DNA of 44,975 nucleotides, taken from contig NZ_JAELVQ010000026.1 in the NCBI RefSeq assembly GCF_016428595.1, positions 1-44,975 of the forward strand, given 5' to 3'. A program made the translations under genes and the position numbers. Source of the stretch: Snuella sedimenti (GTDB taxonomy: Bacteria; Bacteroidota; Bacteroidia; Flavobacteriales; Flavobacteriaceae). The notes below the pieces were generated by a model. It was not told the origin of the DNA. It saw only the letters and a list, made by a program, of their open reading frames with translations, and did no database searches. Shown one piece after another: positions 27,290-35,270 of the stretch (within the stretch, counting starts at the first letter, position 1; every line of letters starts with the position of its first letter).

Positions 27290-27994
27290 TTAGTTTAACA
27301 GTCTTTTTAATTCTCTTAAGCTCGATATGGTTCTATACACCTTACCATTGGTTTCCTTTTCACTTACTTGTTCATGTGCCCAAGTTGTATGAAACGGCAC
27401 GTGAATAGCATGTGCTTTTATGTTTACCAAAGGTAAAATATCCGACTTCAACGAGTTTCCTACCATTAAAAATTCAGAGGGGTTAATATCTAAATGGTTT
27501 AACAGTCTGGAATAGTTGATTTCTTGTTTGTCGCTTAACACCTCAATATGATGAAAATAATCTGTTAAGCCCGACCTTTCTAATTTTCGTTCTTGATCCA
27601 ACAAATCGCCTTTGGTTGCTAAAATCAATCTATATTTTTTGGATAAATGGTGTAAAACATCTTCTACCCCATCGAGTAATTCAACAGGTTTGTTAAGCAT
27701 CTCCTTTCCAATATTCAAAATAGCTTCAATGGTTTTATTAGACACATCGTAATTGGATAGTTCTAATGCCATTTCTACCATAGACAAAACAAAGGCCTTA
27801 ACACCGTAACCATACAAAGGCAAATTAGCAATTTCCTTTTTAAAAAGCTCTTGATCAATTTTATTGGGTGTTTCGTATTCCGATAACAACTTTCCAAACT
27901 CGGCTTCGGCTTCCCGAAAATAGGTTTCATTAACCCAAAGTGTGTCATCGGCATCAAAACCAATAACTTTTATATGCTGATAATCTATTCCCAT
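27290..27994 (-). CDS. HAD-superfamily phosphatase
   Basis: 234 residues with a helical cap. Motif I is FDADDTLW (D14, D16), motif II is LATKGD (T127) and motif IV is GNSLKSD (D175). It is larger than the cap-less Kdo-8-phosphate phosphatase KdsC (about 170-180 residues), so it should not be called kdsC on context alone. Its ATG lies 10 bp inside the end of kdsB, indicating translational coupling. The substrate is unknown. Confidence 0.85.
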   Translation of the reverse strand: MGIDYQHIKVIGFDADDTLWVNETYFREAEAEFGKLLSEYETPNKIDQELFKKEIANLPLYGYGVKAFVLSMVEMALELSNYDVSNKTIEAILNIGKEMLNKPVELLDGVEDVLHHLSKKYRLILATKGDLLDQERKLERSGLTDYFHHIEVLSDKQEINYSRLLNHLDINPSEFLMVGNSLKSDILPLVNIKAHAIHVPFHTTWAHEQVSEKETNGKVYRTISSLRELKRLLN

Positions 27995-28713
27995 AGTTTC
28001 TTTGCGCGTTCTAAATCTTCGGGTGTATCAATTTCTACACCCTGCACATCGGTTTCAACCATTTTAATACGCTTACCATACTCTAAATAGCGAATGCATT
28101 CTATTTTTTCGGAAGCCTCTAAAGGTAACATTGGTAATTTATAAAAATCCAATATAGCCTCTTTTCTAAAGGCATAAACACCTTTGTGCTTATAGTATTT
28201 AACATCTACATTTAAATCGCGTGGGTACGGTATAGGGTTTCGCGAAAAATACAGTGCAAAATTAGATTGGTCTACGATTACTTTTACGGTATTGGGATTG
28301 TTAATCTCATCCAAATCGGTTATATGTACCATTAACGAGGCTAAATCTATTTGCTTACCGGGGTCTTCCTTAAAAACACTTATAAGCTTTTCCAAAGAAG
28401 TCCTATCTGTAAAAGGTTCGTCGCCCTGTACATTAATAACAATATCGACATCCATGTTCTCAACAGCTTCTGCTATTCTATCACTGCCACAATCATGCTC
28501 CTTAACACTCATAATCGCTTTCCCACCGTTATTTACAATTTCATCATAAATAATGGCACTATCGGTTACAACAAAAACGTCATCAAACAAATTAGTAGCA
28601 ACAGTCGCTTCATAAGTACGCCGTATTACCGTTTTACCTCCAAGATCTTGCATAAGTTTTCCTGGAAAACGAGACGCTGCATAGCGTGCAGGTATCATTG
28701 AAATTATCTTCAT
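27985..28713 (-). CDS. kdsB: 3-deoxy-manno-octulosonate cytidylyltransferase (CMP-Kdo synthetase)
   Basis: 242 residues, the normal length. It activates Kdo with CTP before transfer to lipid A. The nucleotide-binding motif [16 protein letters not shown] (6-21), the VNVQGDEPF strand and the C-terminal [13 protein letters not shown] are all present. It is first of a four-gene minus-strand operon with a HAD phosphatase, a KdnB-like dehydrogenase and an acyltransferase. Confidence 0.96.
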   Translation of the reverse strand: MKIISMIPARYAASRFPGKLMQDLGGKTVIRRTYEATVATNLFDDVFVVTDSAIIYDEIVNNGGKAIMSVKEHDCGSDRIAEAVENMDVDIVINVQGDEPFTDRTSLEKLISVFKEDPGKQIDLASLMVHITDLDEINNPNTVKVIVDQSNFALYFSRNPIPYPRDLNVDVKYYKHKGVYAFRKEAILDFYKLPMLPLEASEKIECIRYLEYGKRIKMVETDVQGVEIDTPEDLERAKKLWE

Positions 28714-28992
28714 TTACTATGTATATCAATTCTTAACCCAAAAATAGAATATTTATATTAGAGCCAATAGTTTTATAGTATTAAATCTTTTTAAAGAACT
28801 CATCTTGACTTTTTCCAATTGGTTAAAAATTTTACCTTTTCATGAATAAAAGCCACTCTTTAAAACTTACTAAAAATAAATCAGTCTAATTTCTTTAATC
28901 TAAAAACGTAGCAGTCTTAAGTCAATCTTTCGGATAACACTGAAATGCTATAAGTTTACTTTTATCTAGGTTCATTTGTCTAAGGTTAACAA

Positions 28993-30417
28993 CTACGTTT
29001 CAAAAAATGTATCCTTAAACCCTATGAGATATAATTTTTCCCTTGCCCGTGTTACTGCTGTATAAAGCCACCTTAAAAAGTCTTTATCCACACCGTTTGG
29101 CAAATAGGGCTGCTCGACAAAAACAGTATTCCATTGCCCTCCTTGGGACTTATGACACGTAATAGCATAGGAAAATTTAACCTGTAAGGCATTAAAGTGC
29201 TTGCTTCCCTTAACTTTTAAAAACTTTTTGTATTTACTGGTTTCATCTTCAAAATCCTTCATGACTTCTTGGTACAAACGATTCGAATCTTCATAAGAAA
29301 GTGAAGGGGTTTCCGATTCTATGGTATCTAACAATACAACTGTTTCAAAAGCTTGCATTTTAGGATAATCTACCATACGCACTTTAACTTCTGCAAAACG
29401 AAAGCCATAAAGTTCCTGTATACTGAAAATCTCCAGTACTTCAATAATATCGCCATTGGCAATAAACCCTGCTTCGGAGGTTGGTTTAATCCAAAAGTAA
29501 TTGTTTTTTACAACCATTAAATAATCACCGGGGGTTAATTCATTTTCATTAAATAAAATGCGACTGCGTATTTGTTGGTTATATAAATTCGCCCGTTTAT
29601 TACTACGTACTATAATAGCTGTATCTTCATTTCCCATAGTGCTATACGCATCGTTTATAGCATCCATGATTTCATGCCCATCTATAAGCTTTACAATATC
29701 TTTAAATCCGCGCAAATCAAATTTAAAGGTTTCGTAAAACGAATTGGACAGAGCTTCCCTAAGCATTGTTGCATTTATAAGGATGCCCGAATCTTGTCCT
29801 TGTCGCACCACCTCGTCCAACTCCATTTTAGTAACCTCCTTATTGTAATTCAAACTAAGCGTGTTTGGATCGAGAGCAGGGCTTAAATCCAATTTCACTG
29901 GAGGCAATTGTGCCGTATCTCCTATTAACAAAAGCTTACACTGGTGTCCGGAATACACATACTGCATTAAATCATCAAGCAACGAGCCATTTTCAAAAAG
30001 CTTTGATTCTCCAGGAGTATCCGATATCATAGAAGCTTCATCAACTATAAACAGTGTATTTTTATGCTTATTTGGCTGTAAAACAAACTTAACCCCTCCG
30101 CCTTTGTCTTTTTTTGGAAAATAGATTTTTTTATGAATCGTAAAAGCCTCTTTACCTGAATAGTTAGCAATAACTTTAGCCGCACGTCCCGTAGGAGCCA
30201 TTAAAACCGAACTTTTCTTGGCTTTCCACAAATTGGAGACTATAGTTCCTATTATAGTTGTTTTTCCTGTTCCCGCATACCCCTTTAGTAGATATAGCGC
30301 ATTGGATGTTTTACTAAAAATAAAATGTGATAGTTGTTGCAGTACAATATCCTGTTTCATTGTAGGCTGAAAAGGGAACTGCTGCTTCATAAGTGCGTAA
30401 AATTCGGTAGAAGTCAT
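28993..30417 (-). CDS. RecD-like ATP-dependent DNA helicase (superfamily 1B)
   Basis: 474 residues. The Walker A motif GYAGTGKTT is at about 46-54, Walker B is FIVDEAS (about 125-131), followed by GDTAQLPPV. The C-terminal UvrD_C_2-like domain holds YAITCHKSQGGQW and WLYTAVTRAREKL. This is a short RecD2/Dda-type 5'-3' helicase without the RecBC partners nearby. It is monocistronic and common in Bacteroidota. About 280 bp downstream (28714-28992) hold nothing I can name. Confidence 0.88.
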   Translation of the reverse strand: MTSTEFYALMKQQFPFQPTMKQDIVLQQLSHFIFSKTSNALYLLKGYAGTGKTTIIGTIVSNLWKAKKSSVLMAPTGRAAKVIANYSGKEAFTIHKKIYFPKKDKGGGVKFVLQPNKHKNTLFIVDEASMISDTPGESKLFENGSLLDDLMQYVYSGHQCKLLLIGDTAQLPPVKLDLSPALDPNTLSLNYNKEVTKMELDEVVRQGQDSGILINATMLREALSNSFYETFKFDLRGFKDIVKLIDGHEIMDAINDAYSTMGNEDTAIIVRSNKRANLYNQQIRSRILFNENELTPGDYLMVVKNNYFWIKPTSEAGFIANGDIIEVLEIFSIQELYGFRFAEVKVRMVDYPKMQAFETVVLLDTIESETPSLSYEDSNRLYQEVMKDFEDETSKYKKFLKVKGSKHFNALQVKFSYAITCHKSQGGQWNTVFVEQPYLPNGVDKDFLRWLYTAVTRAREKLYLIGFKDTFFET

Positions 30418-30492
30418 CTAATGTGCTTATAAATTCTCCAAAGATAAAAATGATTTTTACGTGCTTTGGTTTTTACGATTAAAAAAAAATTG

Positions 30493-30500
30493 TAGATTTG
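30493..30500 (+). promoter_or_regulatory. -7 box of the 30.5-32.6 kb operon
   Basis: TAGATTTG matches TAnnTTTG exactly, 39 bp before the ATG at 30539. A TTTG at 30465-30468 may be the -33 element, with rather long spacing. Confidence 0.6.
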
Positions 30501-30538
30501 CGAAAGACCTTTAATAACTTTTTAATTAAAAATCGACG

Positions 30539-31282
30539 ATGTTAAAATTTATTCTTATTGCAGTTGCTGTAATTTTAGTTACCATTGGCTTAGTTAAGCT
30601 AGTTGACAAATTTATACCTTTAAAATTCAAGCCTTTCTTAACTTTAATCTTGTGGTTGGTGATAGGTTATCTGGGATACCAAACTTACATGTCTATATAT
30701 GAACCTATCCAGTTCAATAAAGAAAAAAACAAGCGCTATGCTAAGGTAATAAAAAGTTTGATCGATATTAGGGACGCGCAACTAGCTCACAAACAAGTAA
30801 CTGGAAGATTTACCGATAATTTTGACAACTTAATTAAATTTGTTGATACTGCCGAGTTTACAATTACGCAACGTCGTGACACTAGTGTTTTAGATGTAGA
30901 AATGACAAAGCGCTATGGAGGTGTTCCTACTTATAAAGATGAAGTAATCATAGATACTTTGGGCTTTGTTCCTGTAAAGGATTCTTTATTTAAGAACTCA
31001 ACCCGTTACCAAACAATGATGAACATACCTGTTGGCAAGCCAGGTTCTAAATTTGAATTAAAGGCGGGGTTTATTGAACAAAATGACGTAAACATTCCCG
31101 TATTTGAAGCTGCTGCGAAAAAAGATTTTCTTTTCTTCGACCAGGATAAAGATTTACTTAATCAAGAAAAACAAGTTATTTCTACCGTTGTAGGTGTAAC
31201 AGGAGATGCCATTAAAGTAGGATCGATGGAAGAAGTTACAACTAGCGGTAACTGGCCTAAAACCTATGGTGATAACGAATAA
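30539..31282 (+). CDS. Conserved membrane protein of unknown function
   Basis: 247 residues. Two hydrophobic segments (about 2-22 and 33-50) form an N-terminal hairpin in the membrane, followed by a soluble domain with conserved-looking YAKVIKSLIDIRDAQLAHKQVTG and VGKPGSKFELKAG stretches. I do not recognise a characterised family. It is the first gene of an operon with a DUF3822 protein (17-bp overlap) and rsmD. Confidence 0.75.
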   Translation: MLKFILIAVAVILVTIGLVKLVDKFIPLKFKPFLTLILWLVIGYLGYQTYMSIYEPIQFNKEKNKRYAKVIKSLIDIRDAQLAHKQVTGRFTDNFDNLIKFVDTAEFTITQRRDTSVLDVEMTKRYGGVPTYKDEVIIDTLGFVPVKDSLFKNSTRYQTMMNIPVGKPGSKFELKAGFIEQNDVNIPVFEAAAKKDFLFFDQDKDLLNQEKQVISTVVGVTGDAIKVGSMEEVTTSGNWPKTYGDNE

Positions 31283-32087
31283 TATTTTAGATACATTAAC
31301 ACATAAGGAATTGTCCATTCAAATAAGTTTGAGTGGACTTTCTTTTTGTATTGTAGACAGGGACAATAATACAATTACAACGCTTAAGGAAGTTGATTTT
31401 GAAAAGCGCCTCACCCCCATAGCTATTTTAGATCGTTTAAAGCATACTTTCAACACAGAGGAGGCATTACAAGAATCCTTTAACGCCGTTTGCGTAATCC
31501 ATGAAAATGAACTATCAACGTTGGTCCCTAAACCGCTTTTTAATGAAGAGTGCTTAGCCGATTATTTAAAATTCAACACCAAAATATTAAAATCGGACTT
31601 CATTACTTTTGATGCCATCAATATAAACGACTCTGTTAACGTATATGTTCCTTACGTAAATATTAACAATTTTATTTATGACAAGTTTGGGGCTTTTACC
31701 TTTAAGCATGTATCTACCATTTTAATTGAACAAGTATTGCTAATAGAAAAGAATAACGATACGCCTAAAATATACGTAAACATTTGCTCGAACCACTTTG
31801 AAATGGTTGTTGTTAACAAAACGAAACTTCAACTTTATAACACTTTTGAATACGCGACTAAGGAAGATTTTATTTACTACATCCTCTTCGCATCCGAACA
31901 GTTGGAATTAAACCCAGAAACACTACAACTGGTCTTATTAGGAAATATTGATGAAAACGATCCTTTATATCAAATAGCTTACAAGTATATTAGACATATT
32001 AGCTTTGGAGACCGCCTTGACAACTACCAATATCTTGAACAACCAAAAACCAATTATTCGAATTTTACATTAATAAAAAGTTTTTAA
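31266..32087 (+). CDS. DUF3822 family protein
   Basis: 273 residues. The beginning (LSIQISLSGLSFCIVD) and the VYVPYVNINNFIYDKFG segment fit the Bacteroidota DUF3822 family, an actin/hexokinase-like ATPase fold with no assigned function. The start overlaps the upstream gene by 17 bp, and its stop overlaps the rsmD start by one base (TAATG), so the three genes are translated together. Confidence 0.8.
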   Translation: MVITNNILDTLTHKELSIQISLSGLSFCIVDRDNNTITTLKEVDFEKRLTPIAILDRLKHTFNTEEALQESFNAVCVIHENELSTLVPKPLFNEECLADYLKFNTKILKSDFITFDAININDSVNVYVPYVNINNFIYDKFGAFTFKHVSTILIEQVLLIEKNNDTPKIYVNICSNHFEMVVVNKTKLQLYNTFEYATKEDFIYYILFASEQLELNPETLQLVLLGNIDENDPLYQIAYKYIRHISFGDRLDNYQYLEQPKTNYSNFTLIKSF

Positions 32088-32626
32088 TGCGTATTATATC
32101 AGGAATATATAAGAGACGGAAAATAATTGCCCCAAAAAACTTACCGGTTAGACCAACAACCGACATGGCAAAGGAGTCTTTGTTCAATATTTTAAATAAT
32201 CTTTTTTATTTCGACCAAGTTACCGTTTTAGATCTTTTTGCCGGTACTGGAAACATTAGCTATGAATTTGCTTCTAGAGGAACTGAGCAAATTACCTGTG
32301 TAGACCAAGATTATGGCTGTATAAAATTTATAAACCAAACAGCCCAAAGTTTCGACATGCCCATCCAAACCATAAAAAGTGATGTTTTCAAATTTTTAGA
32401 AAAGGCAACTTTACAGGCGAATATCATTTTTGCTGACCCCCCATACAACCTCCCCGATGCTCAATTTGCTAAAATACCTGAATTAGTCTTTCAAAATAAT
32501 TTTCTTATAGAAGGTGGGATTCTTATTATAGAACATTCAAAACACACCGACTTGTCTAATTTAGATCATTACGCCTACTCCAAAAGCTATGGAGGCAACA
32601 TGTTTAGTTTTTTTGAAGCGTCATAA
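32087..32626 (+). CDS. rsmD: 16S rRNA (guanine966-N2)-methyltransferase
   Basis: 179 residues. The N-terminal MRIISGIYKRRKI and PTTDMAKESLFNIL are RsmD signatures; the SAM site VLDLFAGTGNISYEFASRG and the catalytic DPPYNLP (about 124-130) are intact. It methylates G966 of 16S rRNA in the small subunit. Last gene of the three-gene operon. Confidence 0.94.
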   Translation: MRIISGIYKRRKIIAPKNLPVRPTTDMAKESLFNILNNLFYFDQVTVLDLFAGTGNISYEFASRGTEQITCVDQDYGCIKFINQTAQSFDMPIQTIKSDVFKFLEKATLQANIIFADPPYNLPDAQFAKIPELVFQNNFLIEGGILIIEHSKHTDLSNLDHYAYSKSYGGNMFSFFEAS

Positions 32627-32631
32627 AAAAG

Positions 32632-32647
32632 ATTTAATCGATAAAAA
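32632..32647. promoter_or_regulatory. ATTTAATCGATAAAAA, ATCGAT-centred site
   Basis: Third copy of the motif found at 2728 and 2966, 6 bp after the rsmD stop and about 190 bp before the lipoprotein gene at 32837. The far side is less symmetric than the other copies. Confidence 0.3.
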
Positions 32648-32836
32648 TTCCTCGAGGATAATTCGTTTCAAAAAAATATTTATTTTCTTACTTCTTTAAA
32701 TCCTTTTTTTTCAGTACTTTAGATAGATAATAAAAGAGTCCTGTCTCTATCATCCACTTCCTTACTCAATAAAATTAGTTCTTTTTATTGTCCATGATTA
32801 TGGTAAATAGCTTATTAATTAACTAAAACTATAATT

Positions 32837-33364
32837 ATGAAAAAACTCTTTTTAGTAGGGCTTGCCTTAATTTTTATTATTGCATGCCAACAAACTCCCC
32901 AGCGTTATTTTTCTGAATCTCCAGAAATAGAAACAGTCAAGTCTGGCATCAAAGCTTATGAAAATCAAAATTGGGAAGTCTGGAAATCCAACTTTGCGGA
33001 TACAGCAAAAATATACCCAAACTCCAGCAAAGGAATTACCCCAGACGAAAGTATTGAAGGCCATAAACAAATGCTTTCCAACTTTTCATCTTACGGATTT
33101 TCAGAAAAAGGAGGTATTTCTGAAATGATAATCGACAAAGAAGGAAAAACTTGGGTTAATTATTGGGACCACTGGAAAGGTACACTTAAAGCCAATGGTA
33201 AAGAATTACACATCCCTGTCCATTTAACATTACAATTTATTGATGGGAAAATCGCAAACGAATATGCCTATTACAACCTCGCTCCCTACATGGCTGCTCT
33301 ACAAGAAATAGAAGCCGAAAAATTGGCAGTCGCAAGTGAAGAAATGAATCAAACTGAAGAATAA
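32837..33364 (+). CDS. NTF2/SnoaL-like lipoprotein
   Basis: 175 residues. A lipoprotein signal, MKKLFLVGLALIFIIAC, places the acylated cysteine at residue 17. The mature part has the NTF2-like pattern: an amphipathic helix (IKAYENQNWEVWKSNFADTAKIY) and curved sheet strands with VNYWDHWKGTLKANGK and HLTLQFIDGKIANEYAYY. The ligand or enzymatic role is unknown. The next gene follows after 28 bp and is probably co-transcribed. Confidence 0.7.
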   Translation: MKKLFLVGLALIFIIACQQTPQRYFSESPEIETVKSGIKAYENQNWEVWKSNFADTAKIYPNSSKGITPDESIEGHKQMLSNFSSYGFSEKGGISEMIIDKEGKTWVNYWDHWKGTLKANGKELHIPVHLTLQFIDGKIANEYAYYNLAPYMAALQEIEAEKLAVASEEMNQTEE

Positions 33365-33392
33365 CATACTTCTCAAATTAAAGACAACTATT

Positions 33393-34139
33393 ATGAAAAC
33401 TTTAAAAACCGCATTACTAATTGCGTTCGCTTTTTGTTTAACCCTAAACATAGCCAATGCCCAAAAACGCTATTATATACATGTAGACAATGTAAAACCA
33501 TCAATGGTAAAAGACTATGAAAAAGTAGCAAAGGAATTTGTAGAGGCCTGTAAAAAACACAAACCCCAAACAGAATGGCTAACTTCTGTAACCAGTGATT
33601 TAAGATATATGTATGTTACACCACTTGAAAAATTTGCTGATTTGGATGCAAAACCTTTTGCAGACATGTCTAAAGCAATGGGAGAAGATTGGACTAACAT
33701 GTTTACCCGTTTCAACAAATGTTATGATTCCCACTCTGACTATATTATTACACTAGCCGAAGACCTAACCTATATGCCAGAAGGTTTCTCTCAAACCCAA
33801 GAAGGGCTAAACAATAGGGAATATTACTTCCTCTATTATACCCCAGAAAACCAAGGCAAGTTAAAGGAATCTATGAAAGCTATCAAAGAGCTATTTGTTA
33901 ATAAAAACTCAAAACTATATTATAGGGTTTATCATAGTGGATTGGGAAATCCTGAAAGTTACTACCTAGTAGCAGTTTCTTCAAAAGACGATGTAGATGC
34001 TGCCATGCAATCTAAGGCTAACGATGAACTTTTAGGAGAGAAACGTCATGAAGTATTTGGGAACATGATGAAACACCTATCGCGATTCGAAGAATACAAA
34101 GGGCAAATTCGTCCAGATTTAGCCTATTCTTCTAACTAA
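33393..34139 (+). CDS. Exported protein of unknown function, possibly duplicated alpha/beta-barrel (ABM-like) domains
   Basis: 248 residues with a clean signal peptide (about 1-23, ending NANAQ-like IANAQ). Two similar halves can be seen: KRYYIHVDNVKPSMVKDYEK near 24 and REYYFLYYTPENQGKLKES near 143, each followed by a helix and a strand. This is reminiscent of a dimeric alpha-beta barrel in one chain. No catalytic motif is recognised. It follows the NTF2-like lipoprotein gene in the same direction. Confidence 0.65.
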   Translation: MKTLKTALLIAFAFCLTLNIANAQKRYYIHVDNVKPSMVKDYEKVAKEFVEACKKHKPQTEWLTSVTSDLRYMYVTPLEKFADLDAKPFADMSKAMGEDWTNMFTRFNKCYDSHSDYIITLAEDLTYMPEGFSQTQEGLNNREYYFLYYTPENQGKLKESMKAIKELFVNKNSKLYYRVYHSGLGNPESYYLVAVSSKDDVDAAMQSKANDELLGEKRHEVFGNMMKHLSRFEEYKGQIRPDLAYSSN

Positions 34140-34155
34140 TTTAGACATAACTATA

Positions 34156-34304
34156 GAGACTGTTTAAAATTTGTTATAGGCCATTTTTTTGCCAATTAAG
34201 GCTTTAAAACAGGAGTTTAGCAGCGCTAAATGAGGATTTTCATTACGAAAAGTGGTGAAAAAAGGGGCATAACAAAACCAAAAGGTGGAATTTTAAACAG
34301 TCTC
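34156..34304. mobile_element. MITE-like palindromic element
   Basis: Perfect 16-bp terminal inverted repeats GAGACTGTTTAAAATT (34156-34171) and its complement (34289-34304). Both arms continue inwards with TTTGTTAT then GCC-rich sequence, the right arm having an extra 11 bp. A small stem TTTAGC/GCTAAA (34216-34230) sits near the centre. The ends resemble those of IS256-type elements as I recall them, and no transposase gene is inside. No clear target duplication is visible. Confidence 0.65.
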
Positions 34305-34318
34305 ATATACAAAAGCAC

Positions 34319-34342
34319 AAGTGCGACCGGTGGGTCGCACTT
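34319..34342 (-). terminator. Intrinsic terminator of rnpB
   Basis: Stem AAGTGCGACC with GGTCGCACTT around GGTG, then GTGCTTTTG on the minus strand. It lies 10 bp beyond the RNase P RNA 3' end. Confidence 0.75.
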
Positions 34343-34351
34343 CTGTTTAAC

Positions 34352-34707
34352 TAAGCAAATCTATAAGCCGAATTCTGTACTCTTAAAAAGAGCCCTTATC
34401 ATTTATCTGAGCGCATTGTTACCAATACACTTTAGCTGCCTACCCTCCAGCATCGGACGTGCAGCCCTCAAACACTGGTTTACATGACATTGCACCACAT
34501 AGAGTTTACCTGATTTCACTACAGCATTACCTGTACATCCTTTCTGTTGCACTTTTCCTAGCCTCACGACTGGTGGCCATTAACCACTATGTTGCACTTT
34601 GGTGTTCGGACTTTCCTCCCTAATGCTTAACTTGTTTCAGTACCTTATACGAATACTTGATACGAATAAAACAAGTTCAGCTTTCGAGCGATAAGGCGAT
34701 TTACTTA
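34352..34707 (-). ncRNA. rnpB: RNase P RNA (bacterial type A)
   Basis: About 356 nt on the minus strand. Conserved segments are GGAGGAAAGTCCGAAC near the 5' side, GAGGCTAGGAAA-like P7-P8 sequence, GAGGGCTGCACG and the 3' end AGAATTCGGCTTAT. The ends were set by the P1 helix: TAAGTAAATC (34698-34707) pairs with GATTTGCTTA (34352-34361) with one G-U pair. It is the catalytic RNA that removes the 5' leaders of tRNA precursors. A promoter box lies immediately upstream and a terminator follows. Exact ends may differ by a few bases. Confidence 0.95.
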
Positions 34708-34711
34708 AAAG

Positions 34712-34719
34712 CAAAAGTA
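34712..34719 (-). promoter_or_regulatory. -7 box of the rnpB promoter
   Basis: On the minus strand TACTTTTG matches TAnnTTTG exactly, about 5 bp before the RNA 5' end inferred from P1. No strong -33 TTTG is present. Confidence 0.65.
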
Positions 34720-34933
34720 ATATTATAAGTTGTAAATGTCTAAAGTTAGAAGTACTTAAAAAACTTTTTTTTTAATACCCATTATGTGTCATAATGCAAA
34801 AAAACAGTGTTTTGTCATGTCTGACGTGTTACACAAAGCATAGTCGAAGCGAATGGAGCAATCTCTTTGTTAATCGAAAGATTCTTCACTACCATTTCGA
34901 CTTCAATGCTCAATGTCCGTTCTGAATGAATCA

Positions 34934-35171
34934 AACTTTTAAACTTGAAACTTTTCACTTTTGACTCTTAGGTCTTGGGATTGATAATTTTTCAATTACT
35001 ACGTGCAACTAACTCCATACCCCTTTCTCTTCCATGCTCCCAACTCCCGTCTTCAAGCCTCCTACTTTCTAACTTTTAACTTTCAACTTTACACTTTCAA
35101 CTTTCAACTTTCAACTTTTAACCTTTAACTTTCAACTTTACACTTTTAACTGTTAACTTTTCACTTCACAA
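34934..35171. repeat. Heptanucleotide array, locus 5, between rnpB and dnaX
   Basis: About 34 units near 7 nt; the part from about 35060 to 35170 (TTTTAAC, TTTCAAC, TTTACAC, CTTTAAC and similar) keeps register. The first half is more diverged (TCTTAGG, TCTTGGG among others). Unlike the other large arrays it lies upstream of genes on both sides. Confidence 0.75.
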
Positions 35172-35230
35172 ATTGTTAATAACTCCTATAAAATTCAGAA
35201 TTTTGAATTCAGAATTTTGAATTGAATTTT

Positions 35231-35238
35231 TAACTTTG
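35231..35238 (+). promoter_or_regulatory. -7 box upstream of dnaX
   Basis: TAACTTTG matches TAnnTTTG exactly, 32 bp before the TTG start of dnaX. TTTG at 35202-35205 is a possible -33 element. Confidence 0.55.
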
Positions 35239-35270
35239 TTTCAAATCCAACACGGGTAAATTTAGTAGCA

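Noticed and set aside
27290-27994. KdsC (Kdo-8-phosphate phosphatase)
   Set aside because: The position next to kdsB is tempting, but the protein is larger and has a cap domain unlike KdsC; left as HAD phosphatase.
34230-34487. 85-codon plus-strand frame
   Set aside because: It runs across the MITE-like element, the rnpB terminator and antisense to RNase P RNA.
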